A stretch of DNA of 51,135 nt from JACMRI01 sp043778625 (lineage in GTDB: Bacteria; Bacteroidota; Bacteroidia; UBA4408). The notes under the pieces were generated by a model. It made no database searches, was not told the DNA's origin, and worked only from the letters and a program-made list of their open reading frames with translations. Position 1 is the stretch's first letter; each line of letters opens with the position of its first letter. Both the position numbers and the translations under genes were made by a program. Positions 39,490 to 48,761 of this stretch are shown here, piece after piece. The stretch is from contig JAYWFU010000139.1 of the NCBI GenBank assembly GCA_043778625.1, positions 1 to 51,135 of the forward strand. Reading direction: 5' to 3'.

Positions 39490-41547
39490 ATGCAACTTAT
39501 AAAACAAATAACACCCTTATTAGCCTTGGTAATGCTAGTTAATACAACACTAGCGCAAACTAACGTTGATTTTGATAAAGATAACTTCCCTGGTAAAAAA
39601 GAGGAATTATCAAAAGCCAAAGACGAAATAAAACTAGGTAATAAATACTACGATGAGGGGCGTGCCTACATGCGTTTGGCTATTGCACCTTACCTTAAAG
39701 CCAATGACTTTAACCCTAATACTGCAATATTAAATTTAAAAATAGGGCAGTGTTATTTAGAGTCTGGAGTTAAGCAAAAAGCATTGCAATATTTTGAAAA
39801 AGCATTTAAGCTAAACCCAACTATTGACCCATTAATACACTATTATATAGGCTGCGGTGAGCAACTGAATAATAAATTTACAGAGGCAATTATTGAATAT
39901 CAACTACAACAAAAAACATTAAAACCTAACGACGAAAAATTTATTGAGTGTACTAAACGCACCACTGAATGCAAAAACGGATTAGAACTAATTAAGAAAC
40001 CAGCACGTGTGTTTATTGATAACCTAGGAGCAGTAGTAAATTCAAAATTTCCTGATTACGGTCCTGTTATTAGTGCTGATGAAAGCGTAATGTATTTTAC
40101 ATCGCGCCGCCAAGGCGGAATGAGCGAGGAACTGGACGAAAATATTAACGAATATTTTGAGGATATATACGTGTCGTACCAGTTTAATGAGGTGTTTAAT
40201 AAACCTATAAATGTGGGAGAGCCTGTAAATGTTGCGTCGCAGCACGATGCCGTAGTAGGTCTGTCGCCCGATGGAGCGCAATTAATTACATATAGTGGTA
40301 AAAATCGTGGCGATTTATTTTATTCTAACTTAATAGGTACTAAATGGACAAAGCCCGAAAGCTACAGTAAGCCCATAAATAGCGATGCTCACGAACCATC
40401 TGCATCATTATCGTACGATGGGAAAATCATTTATTTTGTAAGCGATAGAACAGGTGGTTTAGGTGGACACGATATATATTCGGCCACTAAAAACGCTAAA
40501 GGCAAGTGGGAAAATCTACAAAATCTAGGTGTCGCCATTAATACCCCTTATGAGGAAGATGCCGTGTTTATAATGCCTGACGGTAAAACGTTGTACTTTG
40601 CAAGCCAAGGGCACAACAGTATTGGTGGGTACGATATTTTTAAATCAACCTTAGAAAATGGCGTGTGGAGCAAAGCTCAAAACATAGGTATGCCTATTAA
40701 CACGCCTAGCGATGATGTGTTTTTTGTACTATCGGCCAACGGACGCCACGCCTACTACGCATCGAGTGTTGATGGTGGTTATGGAGGAAATGATATTTAT
40801 AAAATAACTTTTTTAGGTCCCGAAAAACAACCTAACCTTAATGGCGATGATAATTTAATAGCTAGTATTACTGTTCCAATAAATGAAATTCGTGCCGAAA
40901 AACCAGTAGAAATAGCTACTCCAGCTCTAACCTTACTTAAAGGCGTAATAACCGACGAAGACACGCAACTACCCCTTGATGCAACTATTGAGTTGATAGA
41001 TAACGTTAAAAACGAAATAGTAGCAGTGTTTAGTAGTAATAGTACTACTGGTAAGTACTTGGTATCATTACCGTCGGGCAAAAACTATGGTATAGCAGTT
41101 AAGAAAGATGGATATTTATTTCATTCCGAAAATTTTGATGTAATGAACAATAGTTCGTACAACGAAATTGTAAAAAACATTGCCCTTAAAAAAATATCTA
41201 TTGGTAAATCAATTGTGTTACGCAACATATTTTTTGATTTTGATAAGGCTACCATTCGCACCGAATCAGCCAACGAGCTAGAGCGACTAATAAAACTATT
41301 GCAAGAAAATCCAACACTTAAAATAGAATTAGGCAGCCATACTGATAGTAAGGGGAGCGATGATTATAATTTGAAATTAAGCGTAAGCCGCTCACAATCG
41401 GTGGTGGCATACTTAGTGGGCAAAGGCATTAGTGCCGACCGCCTTACGGCCAAAGGCTATGGCGAAACTGTGCCTATTGCCACCAACGATACCGACTTGG
41501 GTAGGCAAGTAAACCGCCGTACGGAGTTTAAAATATTGAGTAAGTAA
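39490..41547 (+). CDS. PorE-like TPR/beta-propeller/OmpA-domain protein
   Basis: The signal peptide (MQLIKQITPLLALVMLVNTTLAQ) is followed by TPRs (about residues 40-150), a PD40/WD40-like propeller (about 170-435, with FPDYGPVISADESVMYFTSRRQGG and repeated Y-F-(V/A)-S-x-R/Q-G-x-G-G), a carboxypeptidase-regulatory-like beta domain (about 480-555) and an OmpA C-terminal peptidoglycan-binding domain (about 575-685). IFFDFDKATI and HTDSKGSDDYNLKLSVSRSQSV mark the latter. The order TPR, propeller, CRD, OmpA is that of PorE of the type IX secretion system. Members without lipidation, as here, occur widely, so an exact PorE function is not assured. Confidence 0.87.
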   Translation: MQLIKQITPLLALVMLVNTTLAQTNVDFDKDNFPGKKEELSKAKDEIKLGNKYYDEGRAYMRLAIAPYLKANDFNPNTAILNLKIGQCYLESGVKQKALQYFEKAFKLNPTIDPLIHYYIGCGEQLNNKFTEAIIEYQLQQKTLKPNDEKFIECTKRTTECKNGLELIKKPARVFIDNLGAVVNSKFPDYGPVISADESVMYFTSRRQGGMSEELDENINEYFEDIYVSYQFNEVFNKPINVGEPVNVASQHDAVVGLSPDGAQLITYSGKNRGDLFYSNLIGTKWTKPESYSKPINSDAHEPSASLSYDGKIIYFVSDRTGGLGGHDIYSATKNAKGKWENLQNLGVAINTPYEEDAVFIMPDGKTLYFASQGHNSIGGYDIFKSTLENGVWSKAQNIGMPINTPSDDVFFVLSANGRHAYYASSVDGGYGGNDIYKITFLGPEKQPNLNGDDNLIASITVPINEIRAEKPVEIATPALTLLKGVITDEDTQLPLDATIELIDNVKNEIVAVFSSNSTTGKYLVSLPSGKNYGIAVKKDGYLFHSENFDVMNNSSYNEIVKNIALKKISIGKSIVLRNIFFDFDKATIRTESANELERLIKLLQENPTLKIELGSHTDSKGSDDYNLKLSVSRSQSVVAYLVGKGISADRLTAKGYGETVPIATNDTDLGRQVNRRTEFKILSK

Positions 41548-41569
41548 CTTTTTAATACTACTAAACGCT

Positions 41570-41968
41570 ATGCAAGACGATATACGCTGGAAACAACGCT
41601 TTAGTAATTACAACAAAGCGTTGACACAATTACAAAAATTTATTGATAAGCCAGTTTTAAATGAATTAGAAGAACAGGGTTTAATACAAGCTTTTGAGTT
41701 TACACACGAACTAGCATGGAATGTGCTAAAAGATTACTTTTCGTACCAAGGTAACGTGGAGATAAATGGCTCGAGAGATGCTACTAGAGAAGGATTTCAA
41801 AAAGGAATTATACACAATGGAGAGGCGTGGATGGAAATGATAAAAAGTAGAAACCAAACTTCGCACACCTATAACGAGGAGGTAGTGGCCGAAATAAAAC
41901 ATAAAATACTGACGCAATACTATAATGAATTTATTGCGTTTCAGTTAAAAATGCAATCATATATGTAA
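41570..41968 (+). CDS. hepT: HepT-like HEPN toxin (type VII toxin-antitoxin)
   Basis: The all-helical 132-residue protein is of the HI0074/HEPN class. It carries the RX4HXY motif as RNQTSHTY (Arg94, His99, Tyr101), the RNase active site whose tyrosine is AMPylated by the MntA partner in characterised type VII systems. Preceding LAWNVLKDYFSYQGNVEINGSRDATREGF is the usual HI0074 helix. The stop codon overlaps the start of the MntA gene by one base. It lies just after a PorE-like gene and before rluD. It may also be a domesticated HEPN without toxicity. Confidence 0.88.
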   Translation: MQDDIRWKQRFSNYNKALTQLQKFIDKPVLNELEEQGLIQAFEFTHELAWNVLKDYFSYQGNVEINGSRDATREGFQKGIIHNGEAWMEMIKSRNQTSHTYNEEVVAEIKHKILTQYYNEFIAFQLKMQSYM

Positions 41969-42279
41969 TGCAACTATTTGGATTAAATGAACACATAATT
42001 ACTAGTATTAATAGCGTATTTGAACAATATCAAGCTATTGAAAAGGTTATTGTTTATGGTTCGCGTGCCAAAGGAAATTATAAAAATGGGAGCGATATTG
42101 ATTTAACTATTATTGACACCAACTTAACACTTACGCAACTACTCGCTATTGAAAATAAATTAGATGATTTGCTACTACCCTACAAAATAGATTTATCGCA
42201 ACGGCGTACCATTGCTAACCGAAATTTACTAGAGCATATTACTAGAGTAGGTAAACTATTTTATACCCAACATCAATAA
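41968..42279 (+). CDS. mntA: MntA-like nucleotidyltransferase antitoxin
   Basis: The minimal nucleotidyltransferase motif GSX10DXD is complete: Gly31-Ser32 in YGSRAKGNYKNGSDIDLTI with Asp43 and Asp45. The 103-residue length and LYKIDLS-type tail are usual. In characterised systems MntA adenylylates the HEPN toxin on tyrosine and so neutralises it. It overlaps hepT by one base, in the toxin-then-antitoxin order. rluD follows after 4 nt, so the pair is transcribed together with a housekeeping gene. Confidence 0.9.
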   Translation: MQLFGLNEHIITSINSVFEQYQAIEKVIVYGSRAKGNYKNGSDIDLTIIDTNLTLTQLLAIENKLDDLLLPYKIDLSQRRTIANRNLLEHITRVGKLFYTQHQ

Positions 42280-42283
42280 CCCC

Positions 42284-43345
42284 ATGCACACCGAAGAACT
42301 AATAGACGACCCTAACGAGGAAAATAGCGAACTATACGAACACAAGCGTATAGTAGTGGACAATGGGCAGGCTATGGAGCGCATTGACAAATTTATATTG
42401 TTGCGGGTGTTTAATATGTCGCGCAACCGTATACAAAATACTATTGATGCAGGTAATATATTGGTAAATGGCAAAGTTACTAAAGCCAATTATCGTGTAA
42501 AGCCCAACGATATTATAACCGCCGTGTTTGCACATCCGCCACAAAACAAAGAATTAGTAGCCGAAAACATTCCGCTTACTGTGGTGTATGAAGACGATGA
42601 CCTAATAGTAATAAACAAAAATCCAGGTATGGTAGTGCATCCTGGGGTAGGCAACCACACAGGTACTATGGTTAATGCGTTGTTGTATCATTTTGAAAAT
42701 TTACCCAAACTACCACAAAAAAATAAAAATGATGAGGCCGCTCGCCCAGGGTTGGTTCACCGTATTGATAAGCACACATCGGGCTTAATAGTAATAGCTA
42801 AAAACGAATACGCTATTAATTTTTTGGCGCGTCAATTTGCCGACCATTCCACCAAGCGCATGTACACTGCCTTGGTATGGGGCAATGTTAAGGACGATGA
42901 AGGAACCGTTACAGGTAACATTGCGCGCAGCGAAAAAGACCGTAAACTATTTACCGTGTATCCTGATGGCGATGTGGGCAAGCACGCCGTAACTCACTAC
43001 AAAGTTATTGAGCGTTTTGGCTACGTAACGCTTATACAATGTAGGTTAGAAACTGGTCGCACCCATCAAATACGTGTACACATGAAACACATTGGGCACA
43101 CCTTGTTTTCGGACACTGAGTACGGAGGTGATAAAGTGTTAAAAGGTACTACACACCAAAAATACAAGCACTTTATTGACAACTGCATGGCGCAATGCCC
43201 ACGCCAAGCCTTGCATGCCACTACGTTAGGTTTTGTGCACCCCACAACAGGCAACGATTTGTTTTTACAAGCCGAAATACCCGCCGATATGCAAGGTGCT
43301 ATTAACAAATGGCGTGCTTACGCTAGTAATAGTGTTAACGGATAA
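42284..43345 (+). CDS. rluD: RluD-type 23S rRNA pseudouridine synthase
   Basis: An S4 RNA-binding domain (MERIDKFILLRVFNMSRNRIQNTIDAGNILVNGKV, residues 31-65) is followed by the RluA-family catalytic domain with RPGLVHRIDKHTSGL, where Asp162 is the predicted catalytic aspartate in the HRIDKHTSG form of the motif. RTHQIRVHMKHIGH is the second signature. Size of 353 aa is normal. RluD makes pseudouridines in helix 69 of 23S rRNA. An N-terminal acidic extension (TEELIDDPNEENSELYE) precedes S4. It is 4 nt after mntA. Confidence 0.92.
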   Translation: MHTEELIDDPNEENSELYEHKRIVVDNGQAMERIDKFILLRVFNMSRNRIQNTIDAGNILVNGKVTKANYRVKPNDIITAVFAHPPQNKELVAENIPLTVVYEDDDLIVINKNPGMVVHPGVGNHTGTMVNALLYHFENLPKLPQKNKNDEAARPGLVHRIDKHTSGLIVIAKNEYAINFLARQFADHSTKRMYTALVWGNVKDDEGTVTGNIARSEKDRKLFTVYPDGDVGKHAVTHYKVIERFGYVTLIQCRLETGRTHQIRVHMKHIGHTLFSDTEYGGDKVLKGTTHQKYKHFIDNCMAQCPRQALHATTLGFVHPTTGNDLFLQAEIPADMQGAINKWRAYASNSVNG

Positions 43346-43456
43346 TTAAACACCATAAAACGAAACTTAAATTACCTATAATAAACTAACAAAAACAACC
43401 GTAAAAATGTTATTTTTACTATTCTTAATTCAACTTTAACCAATACATTATATTTT

Positions 43457-44719
43457 ATGATAACTTACATGAACACACCAACCACTACACTTGTAACCGC
43501 TGCACAAGCCATAGCCCTTGAGGATAAACACGGAGCGCACAACTACCACCCACTACCAGTAGTGCTAGAGCGTGGGCAAGGCGTATTTGTGTGGGACGTA
43601 AACGGTAAGCAATATTACGATTTTCTATCTGCCTATTCGGCGGTTAATCAAGGGCATTGCCACCCATCAATTATTAATGCGTTAATGGAACAATCGCAAC
43701 GCTTAACGCTATCATCACGTGCTTTTTATAACGATAGCCTTGGGTTGTATGAGCAGTATATTACTAAACTATTTGGCTATGATAAAGTGTTACCAATGAA
43801 CACAGGTGTTGAGGGAGGCGAAACTGCTATTAAATTAGCACGCCGTTGGGGCTATACCGTAAAAGATATTGAAGAAAATAAAGCCAAAATTATTTTTGCC
43901 GAAGGAAACTTTTGGGGGCGTACTCTAGCAGCTATTTCCAGTAGTACTGACCCTAGCTCGTATGCTAACTTTGGTCCTTTTATGCCAGGGTTTGAGTTAG
44001 TGCCTTACAATAATTTAACTGCGTTAGAACAAAAATTAAAAGATCCTAACGTGGTTGCATTTATGGTAGAACCCATACAGGGCGAAGCTGGCGTAGTAGT
44101 ACCCGACGACGGCTATTTAACCGCTGTACGTGCCTTGTGTACAAAATACAACGTATTATTTATTGCCGACGAAGTACAAACTGGCCTATGCCGCACAGGC
44201 AAAATGTTAGCCTGCGACCACGAAAATGTACGCCCCGATATACTAATATTAGGCAAAGCATTATCAGGCGGTGTGCTACCCGTAGCGGCCGTATTATGCG
44301 ACGATTATATAATGCTAACCATTAAACCAGGCGAGCACGGCAGTACTTACGGCGGTAACCCGTTAGCCTGCAAAGTAGCAATGGCTGCGCTAGAAGTGTT
44401 AGTAAACGACGACTTAGCCAACAACGCCGAAAAACTAGGTGCACAACTACGTGCCGAACTTAATTTAATTAAAGAACAATCTACCACAATAACTGCCGTT
44501 AGAGGTAAGGGCTTGTTAAACGCCATTGTTATGAAAGAAAACATAACTAAAACAGCGTGGAACTTGTGCGAAATATTGGCCAAAAATGGCTTACTTGCCA
44601 AACCTACTCACGGCCATATTATACGCTTGGCGCCACCATTGGTTATTAATCAATCGCAATTATTAGAGTGTGTAGATATTATTCGTAAATCGGTAGCGGA
44701 GTTCGAAGCACAACTTTAA
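43457..44719 (+). CDS. rocD: Ornithine--oxo-acid aminotransferase
   Basis: The 420-residue PLP enzyme of fold type I carries the class III aminotransferase pattern: YYDFLSAYSAVNQGHCHP, MNTGVEGGETAIKLARRWG, EPIQGEAGVVVPDDGYL, ADEVQTGLCRTGKMLA and the PLP lysine Lys267 in LGKALSGGVLPVAAVL. The wording of these motifs fits ornithine aminotransferase. It converts ornithine and 2-oxoglutarate to glutamate semialdehyde and glutamate. It forms a pathway with the arginase and ProC in this window, and an amino-acid permease lies 373 nt downstream. A second ATG at 43469 is possible. Confidence is high for the family and good for the substrate. Confidence 0.92.
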   Translation: MITYMNTPTTTLVTAAQAIALEDKHGAHNYHPLPVVLERGQGVFVWDVNGKQYYDFLSAYSAVNQGHCHPSIINALMEQSQRLTLSSRAFYNDSLGLYEQYITKLFGYDKVLPMNTGVEGGETAIKLARRWGYTVKDIEENKAKIIFAEGNFWGRTLAAISSSTDPSSYANFGPFMPGFELVPYNNLTALEQKLKDPNVVAFMVEPIQGEAGVVVPDDGYLTAVRALCTKYNVLFIADEVQTGLCRTGKMLACDHENVRPDILILGKALSGGVLPVAAVLCDDYIMLTIKPGEHGSTYGGNPLACKVAMAALEVLVNDDLANNAEKLGAQLRAELNLIKEQSTTITAVRGKGLLNAIVMKENITKTAWNLCEILAKNGLLAKPTHGHIIRLAPPLVINQSQLLECVDIIRKSVAEFEAQL

Positions 44720-44740
44720 GCATTAGCACTGTAGTAACTA

Positions 44741-45070
44741 ATGGCAACCCATCGTTTTCAATATCCTGACCGTAACACTAAGCCTATGCGCGAAGTGCCC
44801 AATATGGGCAATGTGCTAGATTTGTGGTTACAAAAAACAGGCTTTAGCGAAAAAATGTACGAAGCTGCCATTACCCAAGATTGGAAAACTATTGCTGGAA
44901 TATCTATTGCCAAAAACACTACCCGTATTTACATACATCACCGAGTTTTGCACCTAGGTATAGCATCAGCTCCCTTGCGTAATGAGTTAGCTATGAACAA
45001 ACAAAAATTGGTAGCGCTTATTAACGAACATATTAAGCACAATTATATTTTAGATATACATTTTAATTAA
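44741..45070 (+). CDS. DUF721 (DciA-like) protein
   Basis: The 109-residue protein has the DUF721 pattern: GNVLDLWLQKTGFSEKMYEAAITQDWKTIAGISIAKNT with the conserved tryptophan, and HHRVLHLGIASAPLRNELAMNKQKLVALIN. DUF721 proteins include DciA, the ancestral loader of the replicative helicase in many bacteria, and small forms are widespread in Bacteroidota. An N-terminal basic segment (ATHRFQYPDRNTKP) may bind nucleic acid. It follows rocD by 21 nt and precedes the permease by 22 nt. Confidence 0.85.
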   Translation: MATHRFQYPDRNTKPMREVPNMGNVLDLWLQKTGFSEKMYEAAITQDWKTIAGISIAKNTTRIYIHHRVLHLGIASAPLRNELAMNKQKLVALINEHIKHNYILDIHFN

Positions 45071-45092
45071 TTTTTATTCTACACTAAGTTTT

Positions 45093-46994
45093 ATGAATTT
45101 ATTTCGTCGCAAATCATTACAAAGTATCCTTGCCCAATCCGAAGCCTCGGCTCTCAAACACAATTTAAAACGCACCCTTAAAGTTAAAGATTTAATAGCC
45201 TTTGGTATAGCTGCTATTGTAGGGGCGGGTATATTTGGCACCATAGGCACCGCCAGTTTTAATGGCGGGCCAGGTGTAATATTCTTGTTTATATTTACAG
45301 CAATTGCTTGTGGTTTTAGTGCCTATGCCTATGCAGAATTTGCCAGTATGATTCCAGTATCAGGCAGTGCGTACACCTACTCTTATGTGGCTTTTGGCGA
45401 AATAATAGCGTGGCTTATTGGTTGGAGTTTAATTATGGAGTACAGTATTGGAAACATTGCTGTGGCCATAAGTTGGAGCGATTATTTTACGGGTTTATTA
45501 AGTGGTTTAAACATTCATGTGCCACCTTATTTAAGTACCGATTATTTAACAGCCTCTTCCTCGTTCGACACCGTAACTGAAACCCTACGTATGGGAGGGC
45601 GCATGAGCGATTTTACTGACGCTACTAAAGAAGGTTACGCAGCATGGTTACAATCACCCACAGTTTTTGGGCAGCATATTGTATTTGATTTACCTGCATT
45701 GCTTATTATTGTGGCTATTACAGCGTTGGTATATCGTGGTATTGAAGAAAGTAAACGTGCAAGTAATATAATGGTATTTGTAAAATTGATGGTAATACTA
45801 TTGGTAATAGCCGTAGGTGCATTTTACGTAAAACCCGAAAACTGGAGTCCGTTTATGCCTAATGGCACAAGTGGTGTATTAAAAGGAATATCGTCGGTGT
45901 TTTTTGCCTACATTGGGTTTGATGCCATTAGTACCACTGCCGAAGAGTGCGAAAACCCACAACGTGACTTACCCAAAGGTATGATGTGGAGCATAATTAT
46001 TTGTACCGTTTTGTATGTAGCTATTGCATTAATACTTACAGGAATGGTTAGTTACAAGGAATTAAACGTAGGGGATCCATTAGCATTTGTGTTTCAAAAA
46101 GCACAAGTAGGCTGGATTTCGGGCATAATAGCGTTAAGCGCAGTAATAGCAATGGCTAGTGTGTTGTTGGTGTTTCAGCTAGGGCAGCCACGTATATGGC
46201 TTAGTATGAGTCGTGATGGTTTGTTGCCCAAAAAGTTTTCTAAAATACACCCAAAATTCAAAACGCCCTCCTACGCTACCATTATTACTGGAATTTTTGT
46301 AGCAGTGCCTGCATTGTTTATGAATTTAACCATGGTAACTGATTTGTGTAGCATAGGTACTTTATTTGCCTTTGCAATAGTATGTGCTGGTGTATTGCGC
46401 CTGCAAAACGACCCCGATAAGCCTGCATCTAGTTTTAAAATTCCGTATATGAATAGTAAATATATTTTCGGAATTATGGCGTTTGTAGGTACTATTACGC
46501 TAGTTACATTAAATACTAAAAACGTAGTAGATTTTATTACAAGTAATGGTAAGATTAAAAAAGAAAATTTTATGTTGGGCTTAAATGCGAGTAGAGTAGC
46601 CGAAATAGAACAATCATTCAAATTAAATACTCCAACTAATAACGTATCGTTAGTATCATACATAAATGGTATGAACGATGTGCAATACGAAGCATTTATA
46701 GCAAGCAACGAAATATACGACCACGAAAAAAGTAATAACAGGCTAAGTGTGTTTATGAACAATATCCCTACTTGGTTTTTTATAATTGCATTAATAGTAC
46801 TGTCGTATTTAGCTTTTAAACGTAGCTATTCGATGATACCACTCATGGGCTTAACTAGTTGCTTGTACATGATAAGCCAAATAGAACTAACGCATTGGTT
46901 AGGCTTTTTGGTATGGTTAGCGGTAGGATTAGTTATTTATTTTGGCTATAGCTACAACAATAGTAAGTTAGAAAAACTAGAGACAGAACAATAA
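45093..46994 (+). CDS. APC-family amino-acid permease (cationic amino-acid type)
   Basis: The 633-residue protein has at least twelve membrane helices. The APC motif (FGIAAIVGAGIFGTIGTASFNGGPGV, residues 33-58), GFSAYAYAEFASMIPVSGSAYTYSYVAFGEIIAWLIGWSLIMEY, and FFAYIGFDAISTTAEECENPQRDLPKGM are those of CAT-like permeases. A polar loop of about 90 residues (about 480-560) precedes the last helices. A role in arginine/ornithine uptake fits the nearby rocD but is inferred. It follows the DUF721 gene by 22 nt. Confidence 0.88.
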   Translation: MNLFRRKSLQSILAQSEASALKHNLKRTLKVKDLIAFGIAAIVGAGIFGTIGTASFNGGPGVIFLFIFTAIACGFSAYAYAEFASMIPVSGSAYTYSYVAFGEIIAWLIGWSLIMEYSIGNIAVAISWSDYFTGLLSGLNIHVPPYLSTDYLTASSSFDTVTETLRMGGRMSDFTDATKEGYAAWLQSPTVFGQHIVFDLPALLIIVAITALVYRGIEESKRASNIMVFVKLMVILLVIAVGAFYVKPENWSPFMPNGTSGVLKGISSVFFAYIGFDAISTTAEECENPQRDLPKGMMWSIIICTVLYVAIALILTGMVSYKELNVGDPLAFVFQKAQVGWISGIIALSAVIAMASVLLVFQLGQPRIWLSMSRDGLLPKKFSKIHPKFKTPSYATIITGIFVAVPALFMNLTMVTDLCSIGTLFAFAIVCAGVLRLQNDPDKPASSFKIPYMNSKYIFGIMAFVGTITLVTLNTKNVVDFITSNGKIKKENFMLGLNASRVAEIEQSFKLNTPTNNVSLVSYINGMNDVQYEAFIASNEIYDHEKSNNRLSVFMNNIPTWFFIIALIVLSYLAFKRSYSMIPLMGLTSCLYMISQIELTHWLGFLVWLAVGLVIYFGYSYNNSKLEKLETEQ

Positions 46995-47024
46995 ACTATA
47001 CCGTTAATTGATAACAAAAAACAT

Positions 47025-47270
47025 ATGCGTGTAATAGCCGAAATACCTAACCCACATTGCAAAATAGCTATATTTTACATGAATGGAAAATACATGGTGC
47101 AATTTACTGCTGGTAATTACGAGCAAACATTTAAAATATCCGAACTCGATTATATTATAAAAGATGTGGAGGATATTAAAGCAATAGTTTCTGATGATTT
47201 TGTAGCCAAAGTAATGCAACGCTTTGCAACAATGCACCAACAGCTTGACGAAGCACTTGTTGATTTTTAA
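47025..47270 (+). CDS. Small conserved protein, 81 aa
   Basis: This short soluble protein begins MRVIAEIPNPHCKIAIFYMNGKYMVQF, a beta-hairpin-like start, and continues YEQTFKISELDYIIKDVEDIKAIVSDDFVAKVMQRFATMHQQLDEAL with helices. I recall similar short Bacteroidota proteins without function. It follows the permease by 30 nt on the same strand. Codon use fits the neighbourhood, and the N-terminal half is free of low complexity, so the gene is probably real. Confidence 0.65.
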   Translation: MRVIAEIPNPHCKIAIFYMNGKYMVQFTAGNYEQTFKISELDYIIKDVEDIKAIVSDDFVAKVMQRFATMHQQLDEALVDF

Positions 47271-47352
47271 AAATAATAATTGTTATTACCTATAATTAGT
47301 TAATTATTTTTTTAACGCTAGTGATTATTAACAGTAAAGCCATACATTTATT

Positions 47353-47360
47353 TATATTTG
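47353..47360 (+). promoter_or_regulatory. Candidate -7 box TATATTTG upstream of gatC
   Basis: TATATTTG fits TAnnTTTG and lies 29 nt before the gatC ATG; the -33 region is not convincing. Confidence 0.45.
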
Positions 47361-47389
47361 TACAAATAACATTTAGTATAAAATAACCA

Positions 47390-47677
47390 ATGAGTATTAC
47401 TACCAAAACAGTTGACGAAATAGCTTTTTTAGCTCGCTTAGAATTTAATGATACTGAAAAACTAGGTATTGTAAACGATATGAATAAAATGCTGACTTTT
47501 ATAGATAAACTCAACGAAGTAAACACTGACGGAGTTACGCCACTCATCTATATGACCCCTGCACACAACGTGCTACGCGAGGATATTGCCCACACTACCA
47601 TAACACAAAAAGAAGCATTGTTAAACGCCCCTAAAAAAGACAGTGATTATTTTAAAGTAACGAAGGTTATAGGTTAA
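47390..47677 (+). CDS. gatC: Asp-tRNA(Asn)/Glu-tRNA(Gln) amidotransferase subunit C
   Basis: The 95-residue GatC sequence includes VDEIAFLARLEFNDTEKLGIVNDMNKMLTFIDKLNEVNTDGVTPLIY and the LREDIAHTTITQKEALLNAP end, both family hallmarks. GatC stabilises the GatAB amidotransferase that makes Gln-tRNA(Gln) or Asn-tRNA(Asn). gatA and gatB are not in this window, which is usual for Bacteroidota where gatC is often alone. It converges with the BtuG-like gene, whose end is 30 nt away without a clear terminator. Confidence 0.93.
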   Translation: MSITTKTVDEIAFLARLEFNDTEKLGIVNDMNKMLTFIDKLNEVNTDGVTPLIYMTPAHNVLREDIAHTTITQKEALLNAPKKDSDYFKVTKVIG

Positions 47678-47707
47678 TAGTAGTTGTTTGGAGCAATAGC
47701 ATAGCGT

Positions 47708-48751
47708 TTATTCTTTAACAAAAATTTCGCTTGGACCTATACCAACTTTACTACTATCAAGCAACACATAATTATTTAATGAGTACCTGTAAACGTAACC
47801 CTGTTGCTGAAAATCTTTAGCATCGCTTACTATTAAGTGTTGATTGGTAACGTCAATACCAAAGTTATAAAAATTGTGAACGCCTTTATTTACTACTAAT
47901 TCAAGCAGACTACTCGTTTTATTTAATGCGTAAATATTTTTATCTAATAAAAATAAAGTATTGCTAGTAGCGTTATATGCTATGTGTAAAAAGTCACTTG
48001 TGTTTACAAAATTTATTGTTTGCTCCACTACATTAGTCGTAGTATTAATATAAGCTATGTAGTTGGGGTGTGAGTTGTAATCGCCACACAATACCCACAC
48101 ATTATTGCTATTATCTTTCACAATATCGGTTACGGCATTGGTTAATTCAATAGTTGTATCAATGGTGTTAGTTGATGTATTTATTACATATAAATATTTG
48201 TTGCTCCCGTTAGTTACATAAGCTTTTGTACCTATTAGCACCATTTTTTCGGCCCAACCATCTAGTGCAATGCTGTCAATAATTACATTGGTTTGTGTAT
48301 TAATTACTTGAATATAGTTAAGCGTATTAGTTAATTTAAAATTACTTACATACGCTCTGTTGTTACCCACACGTAATATATAACGTGGCGATATTAAACC
48401 TTGAATAGTAGCTATGTTTTTAAAATCGGAGGTATTTACTACTTCAATTTTACCACTATTATTCACCGCTATATAATACTTGTTATTAATGGCTGTTATG
48501 CTTTGCGCTATATCGCCCAAGGGCTTGTTATTAGCGGCTTTGTAAATATCTACAGTGCTAGTTCCGTTGGTTTCAATACGCGAAACACTTGCGTTACCTG
48601 TATTAAATTGCCCCTCGTTACACACCAATACATAATGTGTAGTAGCAGTAGTTATTGGTGGTGTTTCTATAGGTTGTACGGGAGGATTATCTTTTTTACA
48701 ACCTACTAAAAGTATTAGTATTAATAGCAGTTGGGTAATTATTAATTTCAT
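47708..48751 (-). CDS. BtuG-like beta-propeller lipoprotein (DUF5074/YncE type)
   Basis: The leader MKLIITQLLLILILLVGCKKD is a lipoprotein signal (lipobox VGC) that starts at 48751; an upstream ATG at 48790 overlaps the receptor gene. The mature part has a seven-bladed propeller pattern: YVLVCNEGQFNTGNASVSRI, GDIAQSITAINNKYYIAVNN and repeated NTxTNxx blades. The N-terminus and repeats resemble BtuG, the surface lipoprotein that captures cobalamin together with BtuB in Bacteroides. It lies 10 nt after a TonB receptor gene. A cobalamin function is inferred from context and the repeat type, not from a proven ligand site. Confidence 0.75.
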   Translation of the reverse strand: MKLIITQLLLILILLVGCKKDNPPVQPIETPPITTATTHYVLVCNEGQFNTGNASVSRIETNGTSTVDIYKAANNKPLGDIAQSITAINNKYYIAVNNSGKIEVVNTSDFKNIATIQGLISPRYILRVGNNRAYVSNFKLTNTLNYIQVINTQTNVIIDSIALDGWAEKMVLIGTKAYVTNGSNKYLYVINTSTNTIDTTIELTNAVTDIVKDNSNNVWVLCGDYNSHPNYIAYINTTTNVVEQTINFVNTSDFLHIAYNATSNTLFLLDKNIYALNKTSSLLELVVNKGVHNFYNFGIDVTNQHLIVSDAKDFQQQGYVYRYSLNNYVLLDSSKVGIGPSEIFVKE

Positions 48752-48761
48752 GCGAAATTTT

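Noticed and set aside
46271..46762. 163-codon minus-strand frame within the permease gene
   Set aside because: Antisense to conserved membrane helices and the polar loop; no independent features.
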